Below are positions 47,701-61,828 of a stretch of DNA of 64,000 nucleotides, one piece after another. The stretch covers positions 222,557 through 286,556 of the forward strand of contig NMRA01000019.1 in assembly GCA_002633005.1 (NCBI GenBank). The letters run 5' to 3'. The position numbers were made by a program, and so were the translations under genes. Origin of the DNA: Phoronis australis. Its lineage: Eukaryota > Phoronida > Phoronidae. The notes beneath the pieces are model-generated. The model searched no databases, was not told where the DNA came from, and saw only the letters and a list, made by a program, of their open reading frames with translations. Numbering within the stretch: the first letter of the stretch is position 1; each line of letters opens with the position of its first letter.

Positions 47701-50470
47701 TAGTGTGTTTGCGCAATGATTGAATACACAATCGCAGGTACCGAGGTCCGTTACAGACTGTCTATTAGTCATGTATTCCGGGTCAGAGCGAACACGCAAA
47801 AACTGTCGAACTCAGCTGCGTAAGCTAAAATAACAGAAGACTACCGTTCACGTGTGCAGTTAGTTTGAATGAACACGTGGATTTAACAAATGTGAGAAAA
47901 CAGCCAAAACGTGTGATTGTGTCTCCTTTGATCCGTCGCGATGTATTTTTCTACACAAGACATCAATTATTCATCCTCTTACACATTTTAATACTTTTAA
48001 TGTTTGGCCTCAGAGTCGTTTTGAGCACTACCAGACGATTAACTACCAAAATTTATGAATTCCTGTAAATGGATAAACGATGTTTGCTATTATTGAATTC
48101 TGATGAGAAAAAATCCCAGAAAAATCGGGCCTGTATGAGGATCATGGTTAATTCAGGCCATTAGCTTTTACTCAAATTTACCCTTCGCATTAACTTCTTA
48201 TAATAAGCTTAATTGGAGAGCTTTCAACTCTGTGCTAGAAAAACATACGGCGCACATGTTCATATGTTACCGTTCTCATGACGGGCGCTCGAACTGTTTG
48301 AATTCTTCGAGTGGAAATTCGTGTAGAGTAACATTGTCATAATTCACATTAAAAACATGTCGAGACGGTGCTTTCAGCTTTTGAACTTCATAGAAGGACT
48401 TAGGCGATAAGTACTCGACCGAAAGGTGAATGCATGCAATGCCATTCAGTAACATTGGTCTTTTCTTAATGACCAGAGGGTGGTTGGATTTCAACCGCGG
48501 GGTGTCGCTAATACACATTGTGAAAGATAATCCTCCATTTTGGACATGTTTCACTGCATCTCCTTTGGTCATTTCTCTCTCTCAGTAAGGTGACCTATTC
48601 GTGTAACAAGGAGACGGACTGCTTTGCTTTACATCTCCATTATAATTGAAACTGTTTACTATTATTCCAACAATCACGTCGGTTAAATGTATCCATTTCA
48701 TTCATTAACTGAAGAGAAATATACACTTTTGGATTTAATTATTATATTTTAGAAAATAAAAGAAACAACAGTTAATCTCTTGGAGTACGCTGGTGGACTC
48801 AAAATAAATTAAAAGTGTGCAATCTAATTTTGTCGCAATCATGGTCATTATTTACTTGTGTAAAATTCATGCTCAGACAATAATATTTTAATTTAAAACT
48901 AATACAAAGGGGCCTTGCGCTACAGTGTTACCAAACGCGACTTCTTCACCTTATATTTAGTGTCAGAACAATCTTCTTATACCGTTGAAATTGAAATTAG
49001 CCAGAAGCAGTTTCTAATTAGTTGGCAACAAACCCAAGACCATTCTAAATACGTTCTAATGGGGTTTCACTACGATAAAAGAATGGGGCTGTATGAACTC
49101 TGCGATGAGACAACTATGATCTAATCGCCGCCGACGACAGTAATGCAGCTCCGCTTTTGTTACCTTTTGAACTGATTACCAGAGATTTGCCAGAAGCGAA
49201 ATTCAGTCTTAATGCACTCCTTATTTTGTGACAGATTTATCTTACGGTTTATGGTGACGATACGATGTTTTGACTAAGTGATAAAGCATCAATGGGTACA
49301 ACAGTTTGTCAACATGAGACGCTGGAGTTCAGGTTTGTTGCGAAATGTATGACTCGTCGTTGGTTAATGTAGGCGGATGGCAAGACTTACAATAAGCGCT
49401 ACTAAGTATGAAGATAATATTTAAAGAATATTGTGCGTCCGATTTTTGTACTTTTCCTATGACGTTCCAATGAACCAACATTCACATTGACCATCTGACA
49501 CTTTTCGCTGTGAAACCATTAAATGAATGTGTACAAGTCATTCCTACAAGTAGCTTTATCGATCACAATTTTATTACATGTGTAGAAACACAGTTTTATA
49601 GAATTTACCCGAGTTATGACTTTTTGAACACGGAAGCAGGTTATTATGACGCCAAATGGTTTCGATGCATTCGTTCTTTGCATAAAACGTCTTAATGATC
49701 TATCGCGATAACGGAAGACAATTATATGCAAAATGACTTCCTAGATGAAAGGAACATTTAACAAGCGGCACTCTACAAATTTCACATTTAAAATCCATAG
49801 CATAATATTTAAACTTTTCGCAGTTCTCGACTATTTACCTTTGGACAGCTCTCTGCTCTCAAACCGTTAATACCTGGCAGACAAAACGCACGTGGTTTCA
49901 CTGGAGTTTGTAAAACACCGCAGTAACGACTAAATGCAGTTATGAAAATCAAGTCTCCCCACCACATCCTTCCATTTGACTTTATGTATCTGCCTAACTT
50001 CGTTAATTTTGACATTTGCTGCGTAGTCGGCCAACTCGTCTGCCCAACATTTGTCGTATTCTTTCCGTTTTATCTGAAACAGCCAGTGGTAATCTATTAC
50101 ACAGTTTTGACTTCAAGGTACGTAGCGTTAATGGCTACTGTCCGCTGGGATCTTTGACGACAGTTGTTTTTAATCAGAACTATTAAGACATCTTCATTAA
50201 AACAGGGTTTCGATAGAACGACCAGATTGGTGATATTTATCAGGTGTGGTAAATTCAGTGATTAAAATGCATACGGTTATGGTTTAATCAATTGCAAAAT
50301 ATTAAAAAATCGCCACGGTATCAAAGGCGTTTCACAAAATCTATCCAATATTTTAAAGTGATCTTTTCCTACAACAATTGTCCAGTGTACTAATTATGAA
50401 TGCCACTTGCTTGTTTTACATATCATCAAACAACGAATTAAAACATAAACACAACTGAAGTGGAGTTGAA

Positions 50471-50482
50471 TGACGTCACGTG
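50471..50482. promoter_or_regulatory. overlapping CRE and E-box
   Basis: TGACGTCA (50471-50478), a full CREB/ATF palindrome, overlaps CACGTG (50477-50482), a bHLH-zip E-box. No gene start is recognised nearby, so this is only a motif match. Confidence 0.3.
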
Positions 50483-53400
50483 CCCTATGGGACATTGTAG
50501 GGCCAGTCAAGTGCACGCTGTTTTGGGTTTCGATAAGACTCACTTCATCAACTGATAATCGCTAACCAAGGGCGTCTTCTTCACAACGAACGTGTGGTCC
50601 GTTCAGAAACGTCGGACAAATTACCAGTAAGAGATTCTCACTACGTGTACATCTGTTTCACAAACTGACGGCATTATTTCCGAGTTATATATATATTTTA
50701 ATCTCAGAGTGACCGAATTTAAAAAAAATGTACAATAAACCCGCGCCTTCAGTCACAAAATAACCTTTGACTTAGGTCACTATTTTAAAATCGGTCTCAT
50801 CCTGGTCACGGCTCACATTAGAAATGTCTAAGCTCTAAATTAACTGGTAGGACGTTTTTCTCTTTAGACTTGGCACCGCGGGCCCAATGAGTTTATTGTC
50901 AAATAAGCGTGTTAGTTTCAGTCGGCAACTATGAGAAATTATGGCCGTCAGGGATACTCAAGGCGATTGTAACCAACTTAGACTCAAAAGAAAGGCAACG
51001 AACACGATTATGACGTTGCTTTGCAAGAACGAACACGCATGTGAAGAAAGTCACCGGAAAAGTAATTGAATTTCATAACTTGTCGTGTAATGTTTTTAAG
51101 TATTTTTTTAAAGGGCGATATGTTATTGTTACAACATTATTACATTACAGATAACAATATCAAAACCAGATGTATTTGATAACGACGTCTGTTACTTTTT
51201 TGGCACACGAGACAATAACCAGCTTACTGACACATTCAAACACAGACAACATGGCCGTACTTCCTGTTATGTGTCATCAATGGGTAAGAAAGAGGACGAC
51301 GTCAAAATTCGATAGCGTGAAACACAACAGCGCATTGATTAGGACGTCCTTGCTCATTTCACAGAGTTTGATTTGGCATTTGAATAAGGGTTAACTTCTT
51401 GATCGTATCATCCAGAGATAAACCCCATACAGTGGGCTGAAAGACTACGAAAGGTCACCGCATTCGGCTCAATGTCACAGCGATTTCTGTCTTACCATGT
51501 TTTATACAACCGATCAAACGTCATCCACCAAACCAGAGAATTTTAGAATGTGAGACTACCAGAATAAACTAAAATTTTATATCAAATTCTGTTCACTTTA
51601 CACGTTTGCTCCATCTGATCTCAAGGACACTCACCCGCAGTTGATGCCGTTCAATGACAATAATTCCGCCTCAGCCCATTTAACGCAGGCGCAGCTGTGG
51701 TGGTGCACATGCGCTATGCTCGTAATGTGCACGACACATCCATTATTGTTGAGAAATGTCCAGCTAAACTACCTTGGAAAAATGATGGCTCTTTAAATTT
51801 CACTAAATGTCTGTGTCAGGTGATGCCAAGTGTTGCTTGCGGAGTGGAAAAACGGGACATCTAGTTGAGTGTGCGGTTAAAGACATAAACACAGGTTAGA
51901 AAACGAATAGTTTTCAGTCTAAATTCACAACATATATTACAAGGGATTGTTTACCTTTTATCAGAGTGAGATTCGACTATAGACACACACTTACATATAT
52001 ACAGCCATGTTTACGTAGTCTTTCGTACGTACACACGTGCAATACTATGTACAATGTCCAAAATTTCTTTGCATAACGGCATTTTCATAGTTAACGAAAT
52101 ACACCTCTTCATATGAACAATCAATTTGAACAGATCAAAGTGGCGTTGTCGTATATACATTTTACTAATCACGTTTTCGAGCCGCCGGTGCTTTTTCAAG
52201 CTCATCCCTGGAGACTACATCTTAGTCTCCTAGAGTAATTTTTCAAGTTTCATTTGTGAAATGCGGTTTTCAAACTTGAACGAACTAGATTTCATTTTGG
52301 ATTCTGCCCACCTTTATTCCGATTCTAGAGGAAAGTCCTGAGGGGATTTGCACTTAACATCTGTCCACAGTTTCACGAGCATAATGCACCGATTGACAAG
52401 CTGCCTAGTCAATGTTGAATTTAATTGAACCGGACGTGTAATTTGGTTAATTGTATTCCAAAAACTGCACGATCTTTCGCTTTTAGCACCAACTTCCGGA
52501 ATCCCGGAGAGCAACAACCCGATATTACAATGTTGGAAAGTCTTTTTGTTTCACTCGGGTGCCGATGTTGTTGATCACCACGCTCAGCTTTATTCTGCTG
52601 TTTTCATTAGCAGTGTTCGTGTTACGCTCACGTCGTCTTGTCAACTGTCTTCATTATTTCGGTTAGTGGTAGCAAAATAAACTTTTTCAGAATCTCTTGG
52701 AAGCGCATTGAAGCATTTCAGTTTGTTTACTCTGTCAAAGGATTGGCCGCGTGTGTGTAAATTATAGAACGTTATTAATATGCTGCAACGACTTAGTATC
52801 AGAAAGTTGGTAAACCGAGAAAATTGGCCTAAAGTCTGTAGATAAACTAAAGCAAGTCCTAAAACTGTGTTATTGTGTGAAATCTGATATCTCTAGTCTG
52901 TGCAAGGGCGCTGTAGTGATGTGCGGGATATGACAGCTAAAAGGAAAAGGTCTTCTTCACGAAAGTGACTTTAAACTAAGACAGAAATTTGGTGTTTCGC
53001 TCCCACTTTAGAATTGCTGAACAAACATTTAGCCAAGTACTTTGAATTATGAGCGCATCTGGGCCCATGCAGAAATAATTTATAGAAATTATCTATAGTT
53101 ACCATATTTACTAGAAATTATCTCAGTAACTAGTAGCTATGTGATATTCTCAGAAACTTCGGACTTTTGCACAAGCGAGATTTAATAATTTTTCAGAAAT
53201 GGATGTGTGGAGTGTAAGACTAACCTTCAGACTATTCTTTTCACGAAATAGGTCACACGGCGAGTTCGCGGTGGTGCGTCATTAACATGGATATATTATG
53301 CCCCACTTGCGTTCGTTTGTGGGGCTTTTTAAATGAAGTTCGAGGCGTTGGCTCACATTGGTTCGGGGCATGCATTTTTTTCTTTAAGTAGGGAGGCGCA

Positions 53401-54521
53401 GGTTTCACAGTGAATCAAAGCACGGATCAAAACTAAGTGTACTTCTAGGCCAAAAGACAAAGTTTACAAGAAACATGAAACTTGATAGCTTTTGAATTTA
53501 AGAAGCTTTCAAATTATTTTTGTTAGCACCACTAACTAGGCCCTTCATCGAAAATTGAGGAAATTCATGATAATGATCTTAAAATTCGCTAATTTTGAAG
53601 GAATCAAGCGCAGTTAAGAGGTTTGACCAAATCTAGAGTACATGTGACGTAACCACTAACAACACCTGTTTACGTTTTTACAGGTTGTATAGTTGATATG
53701 CATCGTTGGTTGCTAGAAGAAGACCAAAATTACATAATACATTGAGTATCAGTCTTACCTTAGCAACAATAACACCACCCAGTGTCCACAAAATAACCAG
53801 GGTAGTTTTGAAGACATTTCCAAGATTTAACGATTCTCAGCATCAGGACACAAGAAAATTCAACATGGTGTGTCTTCGGGTCGGAACGTTTAAAGCTCAC
53901 TTGCTCAAAACAACGGCTCAATTAAACACGAAACTGCAGTGAGTCTAGTCCTCTGTACCATACAGTGTGTTTCAATCATCTTAGTATGAGGCGCTGTTGC
54001 GGCCAAAGCAGTGCAACGGAAACACACTGACGGTTAGAAATCGACAATATTACCATGCCTTGCCACCAACATTATATGATGCACAACCAGCGTAAACCCA
54101 GCTCTATTTATGAGCGTTACAACAGATAAACTGTCTCCTAGGGGTAACGAGAGGTTGTCACACGTAGTTGAGTGGAATGTGACCTGAGAGACGGGCTCAA
54201 AATTGTCAATTCCCTTTCAGATAACCTTTGGCTATGTACATTTGATCGCACAGTTTTACATGACAAGCCGGAGATAGATTTCAAGGCGATAAACCAAAAA
54301 CGCTTTTATTCGCGAAAGGTTACGCATTAGCGTCTCAGTATACATTAGATCTAGAATTTCGAGCTGAGAAATTAGGATGCTATTGTTATTCTTGAAATAG
54401 CAATGTTGACAAATACCAAAAGAATAGTAGAACTGGTTGAAACATTAGCTTCTACTGTCGTGATGAAATGCGTTCTTAATGAAGTCAACATCACCGTGAT
54501 TCATCAACTTGAGTAACATTA

Positions 54522-54826
54522 CACAAAATTTAACCGGTTATTGTATAGACAAGACCAATATCCAGTAGCGACTATATGTTACCTCGCTTTAAAATCTCCA
54601 TCTGATCAAGATATGCATCCACATCTTTACACGCGGTTAGCCTGTCTTCATAAAACCGTCAAATCTTCAATTTTGCACAAAATTTAACCGGTAACTGTAT
54701 AGACAAGACCAACATCCAATAGCGACTGTATGTTACCCTCGGTTTAAAATCTCCATCTGATCAAGAGATGCATCCACATCTTTACACGCGGCTAGCCTGT
54801 CTTCAGAAGCCGTCAAATCCCACAAG
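54522..54826 (+). repeat. 154-bp tandem duplication
   Basis: Two adjacent copies, 54522-54675 and 54676-54826, share long identical stretches (CACAAAATTTAACCGGT, GTATAGACAAGACCAA, AAAATCTCCATCTGATCAAG, GCATCCACATCTTTACACG) with scattered substitutions and small indels. There is no coding signal. It is a local duplication and not a known transposon. Confidence 0.85.
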
Positions 54827-56083
54827 CCTTTCACGCAGCTCAATATATTATCCCCATCCGGAATTCTCACACCTCATTCTTGCCGTAGATCTTTGTTATT
54901 CACAAATACTACTTAGCCTGCTGGCGGGCGCTTTCGTAACCTTTTAACTAGCACTTGAGAATATTTTTGAACGGTAGGAGGCCCACTCAACAATTTACGA
55001 TGATTAGACATTAGCACAAGGTAAGATTCCCAACCATTCGAAAGAAGCGCTGCGCTAATGACCAGGTTCGAGGGAGGACCGTCCCTTTAACCTGTTAAAG
55101 TGATCAGATTTTGACGTGCCATTGTACACCCAGTTATGCGACGGTCGTAAACCGTGTTGTCCGATGATAAACTTGACAAATTGAGCTAATGAAATAACCA
55201 ACGTAAAACCGGTAATTATTTGCTAACCTAAATATAGCATTGATGCTTGAGGTAGCATTTATAAGTTCTAAAGTATATGGAAGGTTCAATACGGGAGATG
55301 TCCAAGATCATAAATTGTCCGCGACAATGTAAAAAAGAAAGGGAGTACTTAACCTTGTTTATGACAGGTGTGCTTGTCATTCGAATGATGCAGTATCGAC
55401 TAGTAAGCAAATAACTGTACATTGCCGTGTTGAATTCGGTTCAATCAATTTCTGAGTAAATGAGAACTCAGTTGCGTACAGTGACGAAACAGTAGGCCCC
55501 AAAACATCTGATTTAGTAGATGTCTTGATTAAGCTATAATTATATAACAGGGCTTCTCTTTATCAGAAGGAGGCGCTCGGTTTCCAGCGTGGGCGAATGA
55601 AAAAATAGCGCGTAATTTTTATGCTGAAACAATGGTAAATGGACCTTGCGTACTGGATGTGTACCGAAGCTTACTTTCACTTTGAACTCGTTCTTGTTGG
55701 GTTTTGCATTGCCTCCTTAGTAAACGTTAGTCGTCAGATGTGAAGTTGGGATCTCTGAAAATTTACCTTTTGTTCATAAAGCACCCTTTCTAGTTGTGCA
55801 AGTGCCAAAATAAGTCATGCATCAGTTGGCCAGATTGAAGCGTAGTCTTTGTAAGGCCTCTCCGAAGCATCCATGCCTTCTATACCGAGACCTCACTTTT
55901 CTCACAGGCAGTAAGAATCTGAAAACGATTCTTTTTCAAGAATGCAAAAGCTTTACTCATATACTATTCAACTGTAGACCTTATGAAGGGCAACAGAACG
56001 CACTGATAAATCTTTCATGACATCAAGCAGCTATTCATCGAACCCGTTCTGAAATTCTTATGTTTGACGCATCCATGCTAATA

Positions 56084-56486
56084 GGAGTCAGTGCCACCTA
56101 GCGACATAAGAGCCCACTTCCTTTACTCAAGACCGTATGTTTCGTCGAGTCCCACTCTTGAGTCCAAGAAATTGACTTAAGTTCATTTTTGACTTAAGTC
56201 TAAGATTTGTCAAAATTAAGGCAAAACTTAGGTCATACACTTAATTCAAACTTAAGATCTATTTCTTGATTTGGTTTTCAGACAAATTTAACTTATACTT
56301 TAAAATTTACTAAGATTTAAGATTTGTCTTAGCTAAGTCAGTTTTATTGGAACGGGTCCCTGGTCCCTGGCTCCTTAGCTCGATTTTTACTGTATATTAA
56401 CAAAGTATAAAAAAATAATTTCCGGTAGTCAGTGCAATGGGCTCACTTAAACGGCTTGCGCACGTCTGTATTACTTTTACACGTTA
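56084..56486 (+). mobile_element. SINE copy interrupted by a MITE
   Basis: The left part (56084-56162) matches the tRNA-like head of the SINE at 18941 (ATAAGAGCCCACTTCCTTTA, CTCAAGACCGTATG). The right part (56361-56486) matches its body and tail (CTCCTTAGCTCGATTTTTAC, GTCAGTGCAATGGGCTCAC, GCGCACGTCTGTATTAC). Between them lies MITE copy 4. The MITE therefore jumped after the SINE did. Confidence 0.75.
56163..56360 (+). mobile_element. MITE copy 4, nested in the SINE
   Basis: About 198 bp of the CTTAAG-rich family: left TCCAAGAAATTGACTTAAG with the outermost terminus lost, right GCTAAGTCAGTTTTATTGG followed by AACGGGTCCC. An internal piece of about 40 bp present in the full-length copy (the CTCCAACTTTGAAACTTCC region) is deleted. 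Confidence 0.8.
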
Positions 56487-59400
56487 CAGAGTGTGGAAGT
56501 CCTCAGCGCGCCATTCCGCCATATATTGTGATGTTGGGATTCGCATACAGTAATGACCAAGAGAAATTTGGCCGCACACTTTCGTCACCAGGACTAAAAA
56601 TTGACAGAGGTACCGGTGCCTAATTATGGTTGGAACTTAAATTCCGTTGTGAAGGTGTAGCCCGTTGTAAGAGTTTATTCCTCCGCTTAGTGTTACACAA
56701 GACATTGGTTTACTTGCATGTTATTCTTCATTGTGAATTTGTGTCATGTACATCTCGCGGGCAATACCAGCCACGCCATTCTCAGACTTCTCGCCACGGC
56801 TGGTAGACCCTCTGTTCTACTTCTCGCGTTTTCATTCACGTTACTACATCTGTGCTAATTGATTATGCATAAACGTGAAAGCACCATTATTTTATTGTGA
56901 TCAATTATTTATCAATGAATTAAGGGGGTCCTTAAAAGCCAATTGCAGGTAAACAGTGCCGGCGAACGCAGCTGTCTCGTTGTCTGTGTGAACAGACACG
57001 ATGGAGCAGTTGACCACATTGTGTTTGATGGATGCTTTCGATTTCTTCGTGCCTTTTTTCACCAAGTTAACTAAGTTAAATAGGTCGATGAATCAATTGA
57101 GGTAGAACTCAGGCCAAGTGTCAGCGTTTCGTCCGATCTATACGCATATTCACCGAGGCTAAACTGGCCAGCAGACTCGAATAGTTTGCACCTTGCATGG
57201 AAAAGTTTACTGGGTTGGGCAAAAGTATGGTATCGACATACATACACATGTAGCACTCTGTGAATTTTGATTGGCATCAGAGTTGGAGGTAAATTAGGTG
57301 AACTTTTTTCTTGCTGAGTTAACGCGTGTGTAATTCGTGTGTACATGCATGTCTTGTCGTTGTGTACCTTTCCGCCACCGTATGGTATAGTGAGTCCTAC
57401 TCATTTTCTACAAAGGAGTTACACTGGTTTTGAAAACGTCATACTAGGATTGCAGTGCCCAGTTGAATAGAAGTTACAAGCTATAACATGGTCGTCAACT
57501 ATCAAAAACAGTCAAAAATTCAGCGTATAAAACGAATAATTATACAGTCCAATCCATCTCTTAACGCCAAACGGTTGCTATGTGATTGCTGCTTTAAGTT
57601 TGTGCACTGGTAACACCACCGGGACCACGAGACCTATCACGTTGTCATAATGCCACAACACGCAATACTGCTCCTTCAATTCGTCATTGGCTATGTCAAA
57701 AATTATTGCAAGTTGTACCCAGTGACCTAAAGTGCTTCAGTACAGAAATATTCTATACATACACTTCATCACTTGTGTTTACAAAACACACTAAGATACA
57801 GCTCTTTGCAGGCATTGAAAAAACATAACTGTTCAAACAATGGACCTTGTAACATCCTACGAATACACATGTAACTCGATACTTCCGCTGTACACGCATG
57901 TTGGGCAATAGAAAATTAAAAACCACATTCGCTTACCCCATGATATAATGAACTTAATTAACTGGTATATGTGAAAACATATGCCGTGGATCACGGGGAT
58001 GTGGCAGAATTGTTTCCAAAACAACCACGCTGAAGGAGTCGATATTTTTCTAGTTATAGTTTGATAAAATTCATTCATCATTTTTTTTCACACCAGGAAG
58101 GATTACGTGTTCATGTACCAAAAACCTTTGTCATGCAAATTAGATGAATACGCGAAGACTTGTAAATTAATAGTTCAGACAGTTACAGAGTTGTATTTTG
58201 ATTTTTTTATCCCGTAAGTTCTTGCTCATTGAATTCTCAGTTTTCAACAGCCGGTTGCTATGGAGATGGATAGATTGCCCTGCGCATGCGGACACGTGGG
58301 AGTATTCCCTCGAGTGAACACTACCTTGGGAATTCTCAATTAACATATATTTATCAGGTAAACATGGTGCTCACAGTGGTTAAATTTGCTTATAGAATAT
58401 TCTATGTTGCTACAGGCACTTATAAACTTTGCCGCAGCTTGACACTCAAGAGCTATGTAGTACCTTATCCACAAGTCTTTGTATTCAAACAAATGTGCAC
58501 AACATTATAGATTTTAATTCGCCAAAGTGTTTATTTATTATTTTCTGAAATCAAACTTGATATCAATAATTGGGTCACGTGACCATGTGTTTTTTAGTGA
58601 AAATTAGCAAAAAAGAAAGTTCACAGAATACCAACAACATCTTGATAACATGACCAAATTTTATTTGATAAAATCTCAAAAAGCACAGTTTTTTAAATGA
58701 TTATTTCATTTTCGTTTTATGTATCTGTCCAGTCTTTAAATAACCAATCTCTAAGTCCTATTTTTGACAGTTCATTATGCAAAAGCGGAAAATTAGCAAA
58801 AAAACAATTCTTGACTGGAAAACAGCACATCAGGCATACGGCGTCTAAAAGCCATCTCTGAGATACATGTATGTTTTATCGAAGTAATTAGAAAAATTTG
58901 GAATTTTTCAAGACTTTTTGCATAGCCTGATTTTCTGTATTGCTAGAAAAGTTTTCTGAATTCAGTACTAGTCTTTTCTGAGTATCAAAATCCATCACCA
59001 TGGAACCCTCAAACACGCTGAAGAAATCAAATTCCAAACACACGGGTAATTGTAGGCTAGGAAACACCAGTAGCATTAAAACAACTTTAGAAAAACAATG
59101 GCCAGTATGTTTGTATAATCTTGTTAGTTGAGACGGGGTTAGCTAAGGATAATTTAGCGCGACTAGGGGAAGCCAGGCGCGTTCTGTTATTCTAACAAAC
59201 GAAACAAGTGGTCCAATAATCATTACCGTCCGGCGCCCTGTGGAGTACTGTGTCGAAGCAATCGCCCAAACTGGCGGGCTCTCTGAAAACCCGCGATGCC
59301 AGCATATTAAAATAACATTTTGCTTGGACATACACCCTCAATCTTAATACCAAAGAATATTTTTTCCACTATCATATTTCCTCAGAGCAAAGCACAATTT

Positions 59401-61773
59401 TTCAAAATTCCCTGTCACCAAAGAACACATTTTTGAAGACCAGAGAAAAGTAACTGCTTTACTTGAGCTGCCAAAACCAAACTCAAAACCCGCCATAAAT
59501 CTAAAGTATATGTTTCATTTCTCGTACAGTTGGTCCGTGTATGCTGTAGTTAATCTCATCTTCAAGCTGTCCGGGTTTTGTTAATGGAGTCAGTGAATCG
59601 CAGCAAACATTTTATTTTGAGTGAGGGCTAAGGCGTAAACCTGAAATCCATATTGAAAAGCAAAGTTGAATGAGAGTTCATGGAGCTGTTTCAGGGCTTT
59701 TCCTTAGAGATAATACCTGTGTACATCTAATCCACGGACGAATTGATTTAATCTTCAAGGACAAACACTTGTAACATTAAAGTATTATTGCATTTGCACC
59801 CCATTTGTGCACTAGCGCAAACGTGCTTCAAAGCTTCTCCTAAAGTGCTTTTACCTCAAATCTAAGATTATTGTCGCACTACCTCAAATTCATGTATTGT
59901 GGTATTCAGCGTAATTGGGATAAGAAGATTGATTCTTGCAATAAAGTGACTGCGTGCAGTTGAAGTGAGTTACGTCAGATTCTTCTCGAGCATGTATGTT
60001 TACGTGAACATTGCTTAAAAAAGCAAGTTTTCAAATCAAACTATTCCCGTTACAAGATCAGCTTTTAAATTGTCAGAAACGTTCACACTTTCAACCGTTC
60101 AGTGCACGGGTTAAAGGGTGATCGTGAATGTTTTTAAATACAACCATTTTGCAACTGCCCATAAGTCTGCAAGGTCGTACATGTAGCAGTCACTAGCGGA
60201 TAGTTGCATTAGCGAGCAAAAGCTGCTTCTGCGGTAAGGGAGAATTCACATATTACGTCATCACTCGAAGGGGTAGGGAGTTTGGAAAGATCTGACAATT
60301 TATGACAGGGGGTGGGGAGGTTAGACTCACGACGGCGCCATCGTGTGCTTTATTAGAAAATCTCTATCACATTACATATCGGTGGGAACTGGTCCACCTT
60401 TTAGGGGATAGACTAATTTCAACACTGGGACCCACCGTTTCACTCTTCCAAGACTTGATCATAATATTTCACTGGGCTTACCTTATACACATGTACACAG
60501 ACCAACGACAGACCTACTCCATCACTGCCTATATAAAATTGCTTATGTTAACAGATCAAGCCAAGGAGTTGAACTCAGTTTACATGTAATATAAGTTATG
60601 ATTATTTTAGAGAATGTAATGTCTCTTGTGTACTTCATGAGACTGTTTTATTTTCCTGGGCTTCGGAACAGTATACATGTATTTTAAGTCACACTAGCTG
60701 GGGTAACTGTGAAACAGTAGCCTCGACGCCTCTGGGCACGCGCCGATATCGTCTCATATTTTTATAGAGTGTTCGACAATAAATAAATAGGAAATTTCAA
60801 CTTAGGCGGCGCCTAGACAATGATGTATGCTTCCGTACTGTAAAATATCAAATTAAGGAGCTACTATAAATGGTTCGTCTTGTCGGTGAACAATAGGCAT
60901 GCCGCTACTGTCCCGACGTTATTCTGCAATGAAGGATGCTATTTCAAGTTACTGTATGGAACCATAGACGTAGATACTGTATCTTACAGTTTGGAAGGCC
61001 AAGCTGATGGGACAGACTTTTCATGGATAATGGTAATTTGCTGCAACTGATCAAGTATGATTATATCTTTGTTACCGTGGTGCTTTGTAGATCATTAAAC
61101 TGCGAATGTGAAATTAGCTTCCTTACTCTTACTGATAACTAAAACTGCAAGCATTCTCACAGCTGACAATTTGTGCAGCATCACGCCTGCGACGGAGTCA
61201 TATTCGTACGATTTTCTCCCTAAAAATTTTCCGGTCAACGGGAACATTTAGAGCCCGGGAGTGACGCGTCCAGTTTTTGACACAACTGAAGTTAAAAATA
61301 ATTAATATTCAAGTGTAAAAACGATTCGAATATTTACCCCACTTCACTGATTTGCAGGCGCCCCGCACTTAAACATGATACATATGCGGTAACAGACAAA
61401 CAACTGGCAATAAGTCTCCAAAATATAAATGTACTTACCAGTGGCAACTAAACTCAATTTCCCTGGCTGGATTTCCCTTTATCGCAACAGTCGGTGCTCA
61501 AATTCACTGGACTGTATATGGCGTCAAAGTTTGAGAAGATATTTTCCACCCTTCTCTTGCCTCAACAAGACGGAACAAATCGAGCTCGCGACCGTCTTTA
61601 ACAGCTTTTATATAAGAGTGGTGTGTTTTTTCAATGTACACAAAAGACATTCATTGATGTAGTTTGGGCACAGCACTTTGTATCCTTTTGATTGGAAACA
61701 GCGCTGAGCCAATCACAGCTCTCAATATTTCACCAACTCTGCGCGCATGTCTGTTTTTATTTTAGAATTTCAC

Positions 61774-61828
61774 NNNNNNNNNNNNNNNNNNNNNNNNNNN
61801 NNNNNNNNNNNNNNNNNNNNNNNNNNNN
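61774..61828. other. assembly gap
   Basis: A run of 55 N. Features across this point cannot be judged; the flanks are ordinary AT-rich DNA. Confidence 0.98.

Larger units (their letters stand above)
41103..54521. other. gene-poor region upstream of the LRR-Ig gene
   Basis: No gene is supported in about 13 kb. Open frames of 60-100 codons occur on both strands (for example 48276-48572 minus, 98 codons with a true ATG and an in-frame stop just upstream; 48915-49124 plus; 49510-49695 plus). Their number and length fit chance in AT-rich DNA, and none shows a motif I know. A combined CRE/E-box site lies at 50471-50482. Distal regulatory DNA for the LRR-Ig gene is possible but not visible from sequence alone. 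Confidence 0.5.

Noticed and set aside
48276-48572. 98-codon minus-strand frame with a true ATG and upstream in-frame stop
   Set aside because: It reads plausibly, but my rough estimate gives about ten such frames by chance in a window this size and AT content; no motif was seen.
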